A stretch of DNA of 43,133 nt from Pseudomonas floridensis (GTDB taxonomy: Bacteria > Pseudomonadota > Gammaproteobacteria > Pseudomonadales > Pseudomonadaceae): assembly GCF_002087235.1 (NCBI RefSeq), contig NZ_MUIO01000001.1, positions 1-43,133 on the forward strand. Reading direction: 5' to 3'. The first letter of the stretch is position 1. Each line of letters begins with the position of its first letter. A model generated the notes under the pieces. The model saw nothing but the letters and a program-made list of their open reading frames with translations. It did no database searches and was not told the DNA's origin. This document shows, in pieces, positions 17,303 through 26,727 of this stretch. Both the position numbers and the translations under genes were made by a program.

Positions 17303-17611
17303 CTCTCAATTCCCTTTGTTTAAAAATGTTGAGGCCTTTATCGGCAGCATCACGATTAACAACAGTAATTAAATGATGTTTTTTTGGAGTTTTTTCACTC
17401 ACCGGCGAACAGCACCCGCCATCATGTCCGCACCTTCGTGCGGAGACCTGAATGCACTGGTTATCGGATTCACCACGCCGGGGCTATTCGCTTTCCGAAG
17501 GTCATGACGGGACGATTGCGGGCATATGCGCGCACAAGCGAGGTCAAGGCGTTTGCCGCCAACATGGCGTGGTTGACCCAAGTGTTGAGTGATGCGGGTT
17601 TGGGAAGGAAT
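17303..17611. other. Intergenic region with a small perfect hairpin
   Basis: About 310 bases lie between the first lipoprotein gene and the GntR gene, both on the minus strand. The part near the lipoprotein gene is AT-rich and promoter-like. TCCGCAC-CTTC-GTGCGGA (17427-17444) forms a perfect 7-bp stem with a stable tetraloop-type turn; no T-run follows on either strand, so I call it only a hairpin. No convincing gene was found in the rest. Confidence 0.4.
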
Positions 17612-18280
17612 TTAGCGCTTCAGGCTGCGCTCATAAGCCGCCAGCACAGTACGCTCCGATTGCACCAGGTAGGCTTCAAGCATCTCGGTCGCCTTGTCGG
17701 GCTGTCCGGCTTCCACGCATTCGAGAATCTCGGCGTTCATATGGATGTAGGGCAGGTGCAGGAATTCGGGGGCGTTGAGCAAGCCGAAAGCCAGGCGCAA
17801 TTCAGCCGATATTTGTCCGTAGAACACCACCAGACGCGGGCTGTCTGCCAGTTCGACAATGCCCTGGTGGAACATCATGTTGGCGGTACCCACGGCCACC
17901 CAGTCTTTGGCTTCACGCGCCCGGACGCCGGCTTCGACGGCCTCGCGCATGTGCAGCGCTCCGGGGTGCTGCGGGTAGCCTTGAGCGATGGCATTGCATT
18001 CGATGAAGCGGCGCACGCGGTAGATGTCGATGATCGAGGCCATGTCGGGTTCAGCCACGGTCACGCCGCGATTGGGTTCGTGCTTGAGCAACCCCTCCCG
18101 GGTCAGAACCCGGAACGCTTCTCTCAATGTATTGCGGGAAATATCCAGATTTTCCGCCAATGCCGCTTCCGACAGACGCTGGCCGGGAACCAGTTCGCCT
18201 TCGACCAGCATCCTGCGGATTTCCTGAGTGATGGATTCTCCGAGCGTACGTGGGAGAGAAGAGGGTGCTGCGTCTTTCAT
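17612..18280 (-). CDS. GntR-family (FCD domain) regulator of the 5-oxoproline locus
   Basis: A 222-residue transcription factor. The N-terminal winged helix-turn-helix is clear (ESITQEIRRMLVEGELVPGQ, LSEAALAENLDISRNTLREA, FRVLTREGLLKHEPNRGVTV), followed by an all-helical FCD-type effector domain (RVRRFIECNAI, HQGIVELADSPRL, HMNAEILECVEAGQPDKATE). FCD regulators typically respond to small organic acids. It is divergent from the pxp operon with about 250 bases between starts, where a matching operator occurs, so it probably controls that operon, perhaps with 5-oxoproline as ligand. The ligand is inference. Confidence 0.9.
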   Translation of the reverse strand: MKDAAPSSLPRTLGESITQEIRRMLVEGELVPGQRLSEAALAENLDISRNTLREAFRVLTREGLLKHEPNRGVTVAEPDMASIIDIYRVRRFIECNAIAQGYPQHPGALHMREAVEAGVRAREAKDWVAVGTANMMFHQGIVELADSPRLVVFYGQISAELRLAFGLLNAPEFLHLPYIHMNAEILECVEAGQPDKATEMLEAYLVQSERTVLAAYERSLKR

Positions 18281-18427
18281 AGGAGATCCAGGATGGTAAA
18301 AGCCGCGACGATATTCCCTGAGAGCTTAGTGCGTGGCAAGAAAGAAGCGCGGTGAGTGCTTCATTACGTAGCGTAAATGGGTGCTGGGGTAACAATGTGG
18401 TGCAATTAAGTGATCAATGAAGATAGG

Positions 18428-18440
18428 ATTGTTCAACAAT
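18428..18440. promoter_or_regulatory. Candidate GntR/FCD operator
   Basis: ATTGTT-C-AACAAT is a perfect palindrome in the divergent region between the GntR gene and the transporter gene. Its core TTGTTCAACAA fits the TNGTNNNACNA consensus of FadR/FCD-type GntR regulators. It lies about 95 bases upstream of the transporter start. Confidence 0.6.
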
Positions 18441-18533
18441 AAGTCCGTCATTTGCCTACATCCGAGACCGATTGGTTGAGCCTTGGCACGCACATTGCTC
18501 TGTCCGGGTATCACTCACCGTAGGAATGTTGCC

Positions 18534-19766
18534 GTGACACAGACCACTCAAGAGTTCACAAAAGCCCGGCGCGCTTCGTTGATCGCCGCGATATTCATGA
18601 TGGCGACGTCTGCCATCGGTCCAGGCTTCCTTACTCAGACGGCGACCTTTACCGCAACGCTGGGTGCTGCGTTTGCGTTCGGCATTCTGGCGTCGATCCT
18701 GATCGACTTCGTTGTTCAGCTGAACGTCTGGCGTATCGTGTCGCTGACCAAAATGCGCGCGGCCGATCTGGCCAATGCTGCTATTCCGGGCAGCGGCTAC
18801 TTGCTGACGGTGTTGGTGCTGTGCGGTGGCCTGGTGTTCATGCTGGGTAACATTGCCGGTGCAGGTCTGGGTTTGAATGCGCTGACCGGCCTTGATCCTA
18901 AATGGGGGGGCGCCTTGAGTGCGCTGCTCGCCATTGCGATCTTCTCGTCTCATCGCGCAGGGGTGGCGATGGACCGGATCATGATGGGGCTGGGCATTCT
19001 GAAAATATGCCTGATCGTGTTCGCATGCTTCGCTACCCATCCTCCGCTGGGCGAGGCCCTGCGTCAGTCGGTGTGGCCTGACTTCATCGACTTTGCCTCG
19101 ATTACGACCATTGTGGGCGGCACGGTAGGCGGTTACATCACCTATGCAGGCGCTCACCGTCTGCTTGACCGTGGCACCGTTGGCGTGGAAAACATTCAGG
19201 CCGTATCCCGCGCTGCACTGACCGGTATCCTGGTCACGGGTATCGCTCGCTACATATTGTTTCTCGCTATTCTGGGTGTGGTGGCCAGCGGTGTGGTGAT
19301 CGACGTGTCTGGCAAGGGCGCAAACCCTGCCGGTCAAGCCTTCCAGGCGGCAGCAGGTAACATCGGCATGATGATGTTCGGTCTGGTGTTATGGGCCGCG
19401 GGTATCAGCAGTGTGATCGGCGCGTCTTATACATCGATGTCCTTCATAACGGTGTTTTCCAAGAAGATCACTGAGCGCGCTCGTCACCTCGCCACCGTGG
19501 TTTTCATCGTCATCTGCATGGCGGTGTATCTGATGATCGGCAAGCCGCCAGCGGCACTGCTGGTGTTCGCAGGTGGTTTCAACGGCCTTATCCTGCCGCT
19601 GGGCCTGAGTATTTTCATGTACGTGGGCTGGCGGCGTTCGGACCTAATGGACGGCTACCACTACCCTCGCTGGCTGCTGGTGCTGGGCGTGCTGACCTGT
19701 CTGCTGTCGTGGTTCATGGCTTACAAATCGGCAGGCGCCATCTTTGCCTTCATCGGCGCGGCCTGA
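18534..19766 (+). CDS. NRAMP-fold transporter of the 5-oxoprolinase locus (YcsG-like), lacking metal-binding motifs
   Basis: A 410-residue inner-membrane protein with about 11 transmembrane helices and NRAMP-family relatedness. Start chosen at GTG 18534, with AGGA 8 bases upstream; the frame is open further up but without a ribosome site. In true NRAMP metal transporters helix 1 carries D-P-G-N and helix 6 M-P-H; here the corresponding places read G-P-G-F (in SAIGPGFLTQT) and G-G-Y (in TVGGYITYAGA). It is therefore unlikely to carry Mn2+ or Fe2+. The gene order matches Bacillus subtilis ycsG-ycsF-ycsI-kipI-kipA loci, and the likely cargo is 5-oxoproline or a related acid. First gene of the operon, 18 bases before pxpA. 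Confidence 0.85.
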   Translation: MTQTTQEFTKARRASLIAAIFMMATSAIGPGFLTQTATFTATLGAAFAFGILASILIDFVVQLNVWRIVSLTKMRAADLANAAIPGSGYLLTVLVLCGGLVFMLGNIAGAGLGLNALTGLDPKWGGALSALLAIAIFSSHRAGVAMDRIMMGLGILKICLIVFACFATHPPLGEALRQSVWPDFIDFASITTIVGGTVGGYITYAGAHRLLDRGTVGVENIQAVSRAALTGILVTGIARYILFLAILGVVASGVVIDVSGKGANPAGQAFQAAAGNIGMMMFGLVLWAAGISSVIGASYTSMSFITVFSKKITERARHLATVVFIVICMAVYLMIGKPPAALLVFAGGFNGLILPLGLSIFMYVGWRRSDLMDGYHYPRWLLVLGVLTCLLSWFMAYKSAGAIFAFIGAA

Positions 19767-19784
19767 TCCAAAGGAGATTTTCTG

Positions 19785-20555
19785 ATGCGTGCAATTGACC
19801 TTAACAGCGACCTTGGAGAGAGCTTCGGCGCCTGGAGCATGGGCGACGATGCCGCGATTCTTGAAGTCGTCAGCAGCGCCAACGTGGCGTGCGGCTTTCA
19901 TGCCGGTGATCCGGCTGGAATACTGCGCACGCTTGAAGCCGCTGCCGCTCGTAATGTGGCCGTCGGCGCCCATGTGGCGTATCCGGACCTGGTCGGCTTC
20001 GGTCGACGCAATATGGACGTGCCTGCCGGGCAGCTTACAGCCGATGTGATTTATCAGATCGGCGCGCTTCAGGGCCTGGCCCGCGCCGCCGGGACCCAAG
20101 TGACTTACGTCAAGCCTCATGGTGCGCTGTACAACACCATCGCAGGCGACCCTGTTCAGGCTGCGGCAGTGATCCAGGCGATCCTGCGCATCGACCCGCA
20201 GCTCAAGCTGGTCTGCCTCGCCAATTCGAAATTGCTCGGCTGGGCCCGTGATGCAGGTCTGACCTGCGTGTCCGAAGCCTTTGCGGACCGGGCCTACACC
20301 GCCCAGGGCACGCTGGTCTCGCGCTCGCGGCCCGGCGCGGTGCTGCACGATGTCGAGCTGATCACCGAGCGCATGCTGCGTCTGGTGCGTGACGGCGTCA
20401 TCGAGGCTGAGGATGGCAGCCTGATCGCGCTGGAAGCCGACTCGATCTGCGTGCATGGCGACAGCCCCGGCGCCGTCAACATCGCCCACGCCCTCAAACG
20501 ACGCCTGCTTGAAGCAGGGGTCGACATCCATGCCTTTACCCGAGGTCAACCATGA
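19785..20555 (+). CDS. pxpA: 5-oxoprolinase subunit A (LamB/YcsF family)
   Basis: A 256-residue LamB/YcsF-family protein, the PxpA subunit of the prokaryotic ATP-dependent 5-oxoprolinase that opens 5-oxoproline to glutamate. The family motifs [13 protein letters not shown] at the N-terminus, [11 protein letters not shown] and VKPHGALYN are present, and the length is normal. The start at ATG 19785 has AAGGAG 8 bases upstream. Its stop overlaps the start of the next gene (ATGA). The PxpB and PxpC parts are encoded as one fused protein two genes later. Confidence 0.95.
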   Translation: MRAIDLNSDLGESFGAWSMGDDAAILEVVSSANVACGFHAGDPAGILRTLEAAAARNVAVGAHVAYPDLVGFGRRNMDVPAGQLTADVIYQIGALQGLARAAGTQVTYVKPHGALYNTIAGDPVQAAAVIQAILRIDPQLKLVCLANSKLLGWARDAGLTCVSEAFADRAYTAQGTLVSRSRPGAVLHDVELITERMLRLVRDGVIEAEDGSLIALEADSICVHGDSPGAVNIAHALKRRLLEAGVDIHAFTRGQP

Positions 20556-21346
20556 GTGCTTTGAACGATGCGCGCCAGGCCGCCATTGCCGCCCGCGCCT
20601 TGTACCGGGCAGGTACCGTGTCACCGACCGCTGGCCATGCGCCCGGGTTGACCCAGGCCAACATGATTTCCCTGCCGCGTAACTGGGCCTATGACTTTCT
20701 GTTGTTCGCCCAGCGCAACCCTCAGGCCTGTCCGATCCTGGATGTGACCGAGCCGGGCAGCTACAGCACCGTTCTGGCCGAAGGCGCCGACCTGCGTACC
20801 GACATCCCGCTGTATCGTGTCTGGCGTGACGGCAAGCTGGCCGATGAAGTGACCGATGTCCGCGACCTGTGGACCGAGCATACGGATCTGGTCAGCTTTC
20901 TGATCGGCTGCAGTTTCACGTTCGAAACCGGTTTGCGAGAAGCGGGTATCGACGTGCGCCACATCAGCGAGGGCTGCAATGTGCCGATGTACCGCAGCAA
21001 CCGGGCCTGCCGACCTGCCGGTCGCCTGCAGGGAGAAATGGTAGTGTCGATGCGGCCCATTGCGGCCAGTCGCGTGGCCGATGCGGCGAAAATCACCGCG
21101 CGTTACCCCAGCGTCCACGGCGCGCCTGTGCATGTGGGCGAGCCAGGCTTGCTGGGGATCGAAGATATTTCGCGTCCGGACTTCGGCGATGCCGTGACCG
21201 TCCGGCCGGGGGAAATTCCGGTGTTCTGGGCCTGTGGCGTGACCCCGCAGGCGGTGGTCATGGCCTCGGGGGTGCCGTTCGCGATTTCCCATGCGCCGGG
21301 CTACATGTTCATCACCGATGTGCCTGACAGCCACTATCACGTATAG
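20552..21346 (+). CDS. DUF1445 protein (YcsI/D-glutamate cyclase-like family)
   Basis: A 264-residue member of the DUF1445 family, often annotated as putative hydro-lyase and related to YcsI of Bacillus and to the D-glutamate cyclase fold. The signature [19 protein letters not shown] and [11 protein letters not shown] is present, as is the late [14 protein letters not shown]-glutamate cyclases convert D-glutamate to 5-oxo-D-proline, so a place in this pathway, supplying or racemising 5-oxoproline, makes sense. Translationally coupled to pxpA by an ATGA overlap and followed 9 bases later by pxpBC. The exact reaction is inferred. Confidence 0.88.
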   Translation: MSALNDARQAAIAARALYRAGTVSPTAGHAPGLTQANMISLPRNWAYDFLLFAQRNPQACPILDVTEPGSYSTVLAEGADLRTDIPLYRVWRDGKLADEVTDVRDLWTEHTDLVSFLIGCSFTFETGLREAGIDVRHISEGCNVPMYRSNRACRPAGRLQGEMVVSMRPIAASRVADAAKITARYPSVHGAPVHVGEPGLLGIEDISRPDFGDAVTVRPGEIPVFWACGVTPQAVVMASGVPFAISHAPGYMFITDVPDSHYHV

Positions 21347-21355
21347 GAGAGGAAC

Positions 21356-22957
21356 ATGCGTTTCTACCCGGTCAGCCTGGACGCGCTCCTGGTTGAATTG
21401 GCGAATCTGGACGAGACTCTCGCCCTGTTCGACTCGTTGCAGCAGCAGCCCATCCACGGCGTGGAGGAACTCGTTCCTGCAGCCCGGACGGTGCTGGTGC
21501 ATTTTCGGCCCGGTGCGGTCAGCCGTGAAGCGCTGGCGGCGCAGATCGCCACGCGTGATGTGCACGGCAAGGTGCGTGAAGCCGGCAAGTTGATTGAAAT
21601 TCCGGTGCACTACAACGGCGAAGACCTGCACGATGTGGCTCGTGAGCTGGAGATCAGTCCCGAAGAGGTGATCCGCCGTCACACCGGCAGTGATTACAAG
21701 GTGGCCTTCTGTGGCTTTGCACCGGGCTTTGCTTACCTGAGCGGTGGTCCAGAGTTCGTGGTGTCGCGCCGCAGTACACCGCGCACCCGGATTCCGGCCG
21801 GTGCCGTTGCGCTGGCGGGCGGTTTCAGTGGCGTCTACCCGCAGGCCAGCCCCGGCGGCTGGCAGATCATCGGCATCACTGAGGCCCGCATGTGGGATCT
21901 GGAACGCGACGAGCCTGCGCTGCTGCAACCGGGTTACCGTGTGCGTTTTGTGGATGCCGGTCCTGCGGCCAGCGAAAAAGTCCTGGTGCCTGCACCGGTA
22001 CGTCAGCGTGACGAGGCTAGCGAGAACTTTCTGGAGGTGCTGTCATCTGGGCTGCAGACCCTGTTTCAGGATCTTGGACGCCCCGGCCGCGCAGGGCAGG
22101 GCGTTTCAGCCTCTGGCGCCATGGACCGCGGCGCGCTGCGTGCCGCCAACCGAGCGGTAGGCAACGATCCGGCGACGGCCTGTCTGGAAGTCTTGATGGG
22201 CGGGCTCGACTTCACCTGTCACGGCCAGACGGTCGCGGCGGTCACGGGCGCGACCGCCGCGGTCGAGGTGCGTACCGCAGAAGGTCGGCGGCTGCGGCCG
22301 GCGCTGTATACGCCGTTCGTGCTGCATGACGGGGATCAGGTGAGCATCGACTCGCCTTCGGCCGGATTGCGCAATTACCTGGCGATTCGCGGTGGTTTCA
22401 CACAGGAACCGGTGCTCGGCAGTCTGTCCACCGACACGCTCGCTCAAGTGGGGCCTGCGCCGCTGACGGTAGGTGATCGACTGGGTTTCCATCACAAGCC
22501 GGGCGGCGCTTCGGTGTCGCTCAGCGAGCAACCACCGTTCGACATGCCCGTTTCTGATCAGGTCATCGTGCTGGACGTGGTGATGGGGCCGCGCAGTGAC
22601 TGGTTCACGGCCGATGCGCTGGCCGTGCTGGCCGGGCAGACCTGGCAGGTCACGCCGCAGTCGAACCGCATCGGTATGCGGCTGGCGGGTGATCAGGCGC
22701 TGGAACGTGCCGTTCATGGCGAGCTGCCCAGCGAGGGCACCGCCGTCGGCGCTATTCAGGTGCCGCCCAACGGTCAGCCGGTGCTGTTTCTGGCGGATCA
22801 CCCGCTGACCGGTGGCTATCCGGTGATCGCGGTCGTCGCGCCTCACCACCTGGACCTTGCGGGTCAGATCCCGATCAATTCGCGTATTCGTTTCAATCCA
22901 TTGGGCGCTTTCGAGCCCGTGGACCCAGCTCTTTCAGACGAGACCCATCACCCATGA
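21356..22957 (+). CDS. Fused 5-oxoprolinase subunits B and C (KipI-KipA fusion)
   Basis: A 533-residue fusion. Residues about 1-225 form the PxpB/KipI-like AHS1 (carboxyltransferase C/D) domain with [17 protein letters not shown] and [18 protein letters not shown]. Residues about 230-533 form the PxpC/KipA-like AHS2 (carboxyltransferase A/B) domain with [20 protein letters not shown] followed by GAMD. In many bacteria these are two genes (pxpB, pxpC). With PxpA they hydrolyse 5-oxoproline using ATP. Both halves also resemble the carboxyltransferase part of urea carboxylase, which gives meaning to the biotin carboxylase encoded next. AGGAGAGG precedes the ATG, and the stop overlaps the next start (ATGA). 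Confidence 0.94.
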   Translation: MRFYPVSLDALLVELANLDETLALFDSLQQQPIHGVEELVPAARTVLVHFRPGAVSREALAAQIATRDVHGKVREAGKLIEIPVHYNGEDLHDVARELEISPEEVIRRHTGSDYKVAFCGFAPGFAYLSGGPEFVVSRRSTPRTRIPAGAVALAGGFSGVYPQASPGGWQIIGITEARMWDLERDEPALLQPGYRVRFVDAGPAASEKVLVPAPVRQRDEASENFLEVLSSGLQTLFQDLGRPGRAGQGVSASGAMDRGALRAANRAVGNDPATACLEVLMGGLDFTCHGQTVAAVTGATAAVEVRTAEGRRLRPALYTPFVLHDGDQVSIDSPSAGLRNYLAIRGGFTQEPVLGSLSTDTLAQVGPAPLTVGDRLGFHHKPGGASVSLSEQPPFDMPVSDQVIVLDVVMGPRSDWFTADALAVLAGQTWQVTPQSNRIGMRLAGDQALERAVHGELPSEGTAVGAIQVPPNGQPVLFLADHPLTGGYPVIAVVAPHHLDLAGQIPINSRIRFNPLGAFEPVDPALSDETHHP

Positions 22958-24690
22958 AAAAGGTTCTGATTGCCAACCGTGGCGAAATTGCCATCCGTAT
23001 CGCCCGCGCCTGCCGCGACTATGGTGTGGCCTCGGTGGCGGTGTATGCCGATGCCGACATCGATGCGCTGCATGTGTGCCAGGCTGATGAGGCGTACGCG
23101 CTGAACGGCGAACGTCCTGCCGACAGTTACCTGAACATCGAAAAATTGCTGGCGGTGGCTGCGCGCGCCGGTGCCGACGCCGTTCACCCCGGTTACGGAT
23201 TTCTCTCCGAGCGAGCCGATTTCGCCCGCGCCGTGATCGCTGCCGGACTGACCTGGATCGGCCCGGACCCGAGCACTATCGATGCACTGGGTGACAAGGT
23301 GCAGGCCAGACGTATTGCCCAGAAAGTCGGCGCGCCACTGGTGGCCGGGACCGAAGGCCCGGTGAACGATGCCCGTGAAGTGGTCGCGTTCGCCGAGCAA
23401 TTCGGACTGCCGATCGCGATCAAGGCGGCGTTCGGCGGCGGTGGTCGCGGTTTGAAGGTGGCGTGGAAACTCGATGAAGTCAGCGAATTGTACGAGTCGG
23501 CGGTGCGCGAGGCGGTTGTCGCGTTCGGGCGTGGCGAGTGCTTCGTCGAGCGCTTTCTGGACAAGCCCCGACACATCGAAGCGCAGATCATCGCCGACCG
23601 TCACGGACGCGTCGTGGTCGCCGGTACGCGCGACTGCTCATTGCAGCGCCGTAATCAGAAGCTGATCGAAGAAGCGCCTGCGCCCTATCTGGACGATGCC
23701 CTGCGTCAGCGCATCCATGATTCAGCGCGTGACATCTGTGCCGAGGCTGGCTACGTCGGCGCGGGCACGGTGGAGTTCCTGCTCAGCGCCGACGGCACGT
23801 TGTCGTTCCTGGAAGTGAATACCCGCTTGCAGGTCGAGCACCCGGTTACCGAAGAAACCAGTGGTATCGATCTGGTGATCGAACAATTACGGGTCGCCGA
23901 CGGCCTGCCGCTGTCGTTTGAAGGCACACCGGTTCCGCGTGGCCATAGCTTCGAATTCCGCATCAACGCCGAAGACGCCGGCAATGGCTTCCTGCCGACG
24001 CCGGGCACCATCGATGTGTTCCAGCCACCGTCCGGTCCGGGTGTCCGTCTGGAAACAGGTGTCGAGCAGGGCTCGCGTGTATCGCCCAACTTCGATTCGA
24101 TGATCGCCAAGCTGATCGTCACCGGCGCCACGCGTGAACAGGCGATCCGTCGTGCGCGTCGTGCACTGGCCGAGTTCAATGTCGACGGCGTGGCCACGGT
24201 GCTGCCGTTCCACCGCGCAGTGATGGCGCACGACGATTTCACCGCGGCCAACACGTTCGCCGTGCATACGCGCTGGATCGAAACCGACTTCGCGGAACAG
24301 ATCACTATCGCCCCGCGCAGTGCCGCGCCGGCCGATCCGGGCGTGCTACGCACCTTCGTCGAGATCGACGGCAAACGCCACGAACTGGGTCTGCCAGCGG
24401 CGCTGTTGCGCGGCGTCAGTCTGGGTGGCGGCGAGGCGGCCGTTGAAACCGCGCCGGTCGAGGCGGTCGATCCACAGGCCGTCATGACCCCGGTCGCGGG
24501 CAATCTGCACAGTTGGGTCGCCAAAGACGGTGAATCGGTGGAAGCAGGACAAGTCATTGCGGTGATGGAAGCGATGAAGATGGAAACATCGATCTTCGCC
24601 CCTTGCGCAGGTTACTTGCAGATCACCGAACAGTCCGGAAGTTATCTGAACGCAAAGTTCATGATCGGACGTATCAAGACAGACAGTTGA
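22954..24690 (+). CDS. Biotin carboxylase with C-terminal biotinyl domain (AccC-like)
   Basis: A 578-residue ATP-dependent biotin carboxylase fused to a biotin-carrier domain. The N-terminal [20 protein letters not shown], the ATP-grasp glycine loop [12 protein letters not shown], and [15 protein letters not shown] show the BC part (residues to about 450). EAMKM at the C-terminus carries the biotinylated Lys542. Lipid-synthesis AccC lacks this carrier domain, so this is a dedicated catabolic carboxylase subunit. Last gene of the 5-oxoproline operon, coupled by ATGA to the PxpBC fusion, whose domains look like a carboxyltransferase. Together they could form a split urea-carboxylase-like enzyme. 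The substrate is unproven. Confidence 0.93.
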   Translation: MKKVLIANRGEIAIRIARACRDYGVASVAVYADADIDALHVCQADEAYALNGERPADSYLNIEKLLAVAARAGADAVHPGYGFLSERADFARAVIAAGLTWIGPDPSTIDALGDKVQARRIAQKVGAPLVAGTEGPVNDAREVVAFAEQFGLPIAIKAAFGGGGRGLKVAWKLDEVSELYESAVREAVVAFGRGECFVERFLDKPRHIEAQIIADRHGRVVVAGTRDCSLQRRNQKLIEEAPAPYLDDALRQRIHDSARDICAEAGYVGAGTVEFLLSADGTLSFLEVNTRLQVEHPVTEETSGIDLVIEQLRVADGLPLSFEGTPVPRGHSFEFRINAEDAGNGFLPTPGTIDVFQPPSGPGVRLETGVEQGSRVSPNFDSMIAKLIVTGATREQAIRRARRALAEFNVDGVATVLPFHRAVMAHDDFTAANTFAVHTRWIETDFAEQITIAPRSAAPADPGVLRTFVEIDGKRHELGLPAALLRGVSLGGGEAAVETAPVEAVDPQAVMTPVAGNLHSWVAKDGESVEAGQVIAVMEAMKMETSIFAPCAGYLQITEQSGSYLNAKFMIGRIKTDS

Positions 24691-25041
24691 TTAAGTAAGC
24701 GTCTTCTCTTTTCAGGTTATTACGCACGGCCGGGTCATCATCCGGTCGATGCGTCCTGTCGCCTACCAGCGGATCAGCGGTGACGATCACTTTCCCTAAC
24801 TCGCCAATACCGATCTGGCTTATGTCATCCAGAGTACTGATCGTGAGCTACACGTTTCCGCTGTGGTGAGAGCGTCATGGGTACGGTTTGCACGACGTGG
24901 CTATGTGCTCTAATCGGCTCGATTACAGGTGTCGGTACCGCAAGACTTTAATATCCGATTGAAATGCACGCCGTTGCCCGACAGAATCGCGCCCCGATCC
25001 GGCCTGAGGTGCCGGACGTTCTCGATGAAAAGGGGTTGCCG
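24691..25041. other. Intergenic region, no gene seen
   Basis: About 350 bases between the biotin carboxylase gene and trmK. I see no convincing coding frame, RNA gene or strong terminator. The stretch just before trmK is open in the trmK frame, but its translation does not resemble the family's N-terminus. Confidence 0.4.
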
Positions 25042-25737
25042 TTGAACGAACAGACATTGTCCATGCGCCTTGAGCGCGTGGCGGCGCTGGTGCCGGTCGG
25101 AGCGCGGCTGGCCGATGTCGGCTCGGATCACGGCTACCTGCCGGTGGCATTGATGCGCCGTGGCGTAATCACCGCCGCGGTGGCCGGGGAGGTGGCGGTG
25201 GCGCCGTTTCAGTCGGCCCGACGTGTGGTGCGCGAGTACGGCTTTGAGGATCGGATCAGCGTGCGTCTGGCCAACGGTCTGGCGGCAATCGAGGCACAGG
25301 ATGCGATCAACGCGATCAGCCTTTGCGGCATGGGAGGCGAGACGATCCGCGACATTCTCGACGAGGGCAAGGCACGTCTGAACGGCGGCGAGGTGTTGAT
25401 CATGCAGCCCAACGGCGGCGAGCAGCCCCTGCGCCGATGGTTGATGGACAACGCTTATCGCATCGTCCACGAAGACGTGCTGCACGAAAACCGTTTTGAT
25501 TATGAAATCATCGTCGCCGAGCGCAGCGGCCCGGTGACATATAGCGCTGAAGAGTTGTATTTCGGGCCCTTGCATCTGCAGGCCAGAAGCCCGGCGTTTC
25601 TGGCCAAGTGGCGGCGCAGGCTGATTCAACGGCAGAAGACCCTGGACAACTTTGCCCGAGCGCAACTGCCAGTTCCTGAAAGCAAAGTGCAGGATGTGGT
25701 CCGACAGATTCGCTGGATCAATGCGTTGCTGGCATGA
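25042..25737 (+). CDS. trmK: tRNA (adenine(22)-N1)-methyltransferase TrmK family
   Basis: A 231-residue class I SAM methyltransferase of the TrmK (YqfN) family, which places N1-methyl on A22 of some tRNAs. The SAM motif ADVGSDHGYLPVAL, NAISLCGMGGETIRDIL, MQPNGGEQPLRRWL and the C-terminal helical RRRLIQRQKTLDNFARA are characteristic. The frame is open back to about 24964, but TTG 25042 has AGGGG 7 bases upstream and gives the usual length; ATG 25063 is the alternative. It ends 6 bases before the stop of the convergent DMT transporter gene. Family certain, in vivo target inferred. Confidence 0.88.
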   Translation: MNEQTLSMRLERVAALVPVGARLADVGSDHGYLPVALMRRGVITAAVAGEVAVAPFQSARRVVREYGFEDRISVRLANGLAAIEAQDAINAISLCGMGGETIRDILDEGKARLNGGEVLIMQPNGGEQPLRRWLMDNAYRIVHEDVLHENRFDYEIIVAERSGPVTYSAEELYFGPLHLQARSPAFLAKWRRRLIQRQKTLDNFARAQLPVPESKVQDVVRQIRWINALLA

Positions 25738-25743
25738 GTTGAG

Positions 25744-26586
25744 TCAAAGCCCCAGGCAGACTGCGCCGGTCGCGACCAGCGCACACACCGCCCAGCGCCT
25801 GGTGGTCATGGCCTGACCCAGAAACAATCGCCCGATCAGTGCGGCAAATACTACGCTGGTTTCACGCAATGCCGACACGCCACCCATGGCACCTGATTGC
25901 ATCGCCCAGATCACAATGCCGTATGCGGCGATGGACACCAGACCGCCGATCATCGATGAACCGACGGCCAGGGGCTGGGTCCTGAGCGAAACCGCCAGAA
26001 CCTTGAACCCGCGGCTGGCCACGAACAGCAGCGGCATCGCCCAGTAGGACAGAAACATCCACGCGGTATAGGCCAGTGCCTGACCGTCCGACTGACGCAC
26101 GCCAATACCGTCGATCACCGTGTAAAGCGCGATCAGCACACCGGTGGTCAATGCAGCCAGTACATCGGCGCGGGACACGTGCCGGTCCAGCAGCGCGAGC
26201 ATGAGAATCCCGCCCGAGATCATGCCGATCCCCAAGCCCTGCAATGCGCTGATGCCCTCGTGAGCGAACACTGCGGCGCCCAGGGTGACCAGCAACGGCG
26301 AGGAGCCTCGGGCAATCGAATAGGCCACCGCCAGATCGCCGCGTCGATACGAACGTACCAGACTGAGGTTGTAGACGATGTGCACCAGCCCCGATGCGAG
26401 GATGTAGGGCCAGGCACCGGCCGCCGGCAAGGGCAGCATCAGGACCGCCACGGTCGACACACTCGCAATCAGCAGGCTCATCCAGGCCATGGACAGATGA
26501 CGGTCGCGGTTGCCATGCAGCATGGCGTTCCAGCCGGCATGCAGAACGGCCGCAAGAAGAACAAGACCGCCAGCGTAACTGAACAT
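25744..26586 (-). CDS. EamA/DMT-family transporter
   Basis: A 280-residue inner-membrane protein with about 10 hydrophobic helices, the pattern of EamA drug/metabolite transporters (two repeats of five helices). The first repeat includes SLVRSYRRGDLAVAYSIARG and the second WAMQSGAMGGVSALRETSVV, typical of the family's repeat ends. The cargo is unknown; relatives export amino acids and other small metabolites. It is divergent from a LysR regulator with about 140 bases between starts, so that regulator is the likely controller. Confidence 0.9.
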   Translation of the reverse strand: MFSYAGGLVLLAAVLHAGWNAMLHGNRDRHLSMAWMSLLIASVSTVAVLMLPLPAAGAWPYILASGLVHIVYNLSLVRSYRRGDLAVAYSIARGSSPLLVTLGAAVFAHEGISALQGLGIGMISGGILMLALLDRHVSRADVLAALTTGVLIALYTVIDGIGVRQSDGQALAYTAWMFLSYWAMPLLFVASRGFKVLAVSLRTQPLAVGSSMIGGLVSIAAYGIVIWAMQSGAMGGVSALRETSVVFAALIGRLFLGQAMTTRRWAVCALVATGAVCLGL

Positions 26587-26727
26587 GGTTATTTCCCGAA
26601 TGAGCGCGCGTGAGCCGCCGTAGGACAGAATGCGTCGGCAGTATTCCTGTGGGCGGCAAATTATCTGTCTTGGTAGCGCCTGACAAACCAGATAAATTGG
26701 TCGCTCACGTTAGCGTAGCTATTGCGA

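Noticed and set aside
18534..19766. Standard Mn/Fe NRAMP transporter annotation
   Set aside because: The metal-binding motifs of helices 1 and 6 are replaced, and the gene lies in a 5-oxoproline operon.
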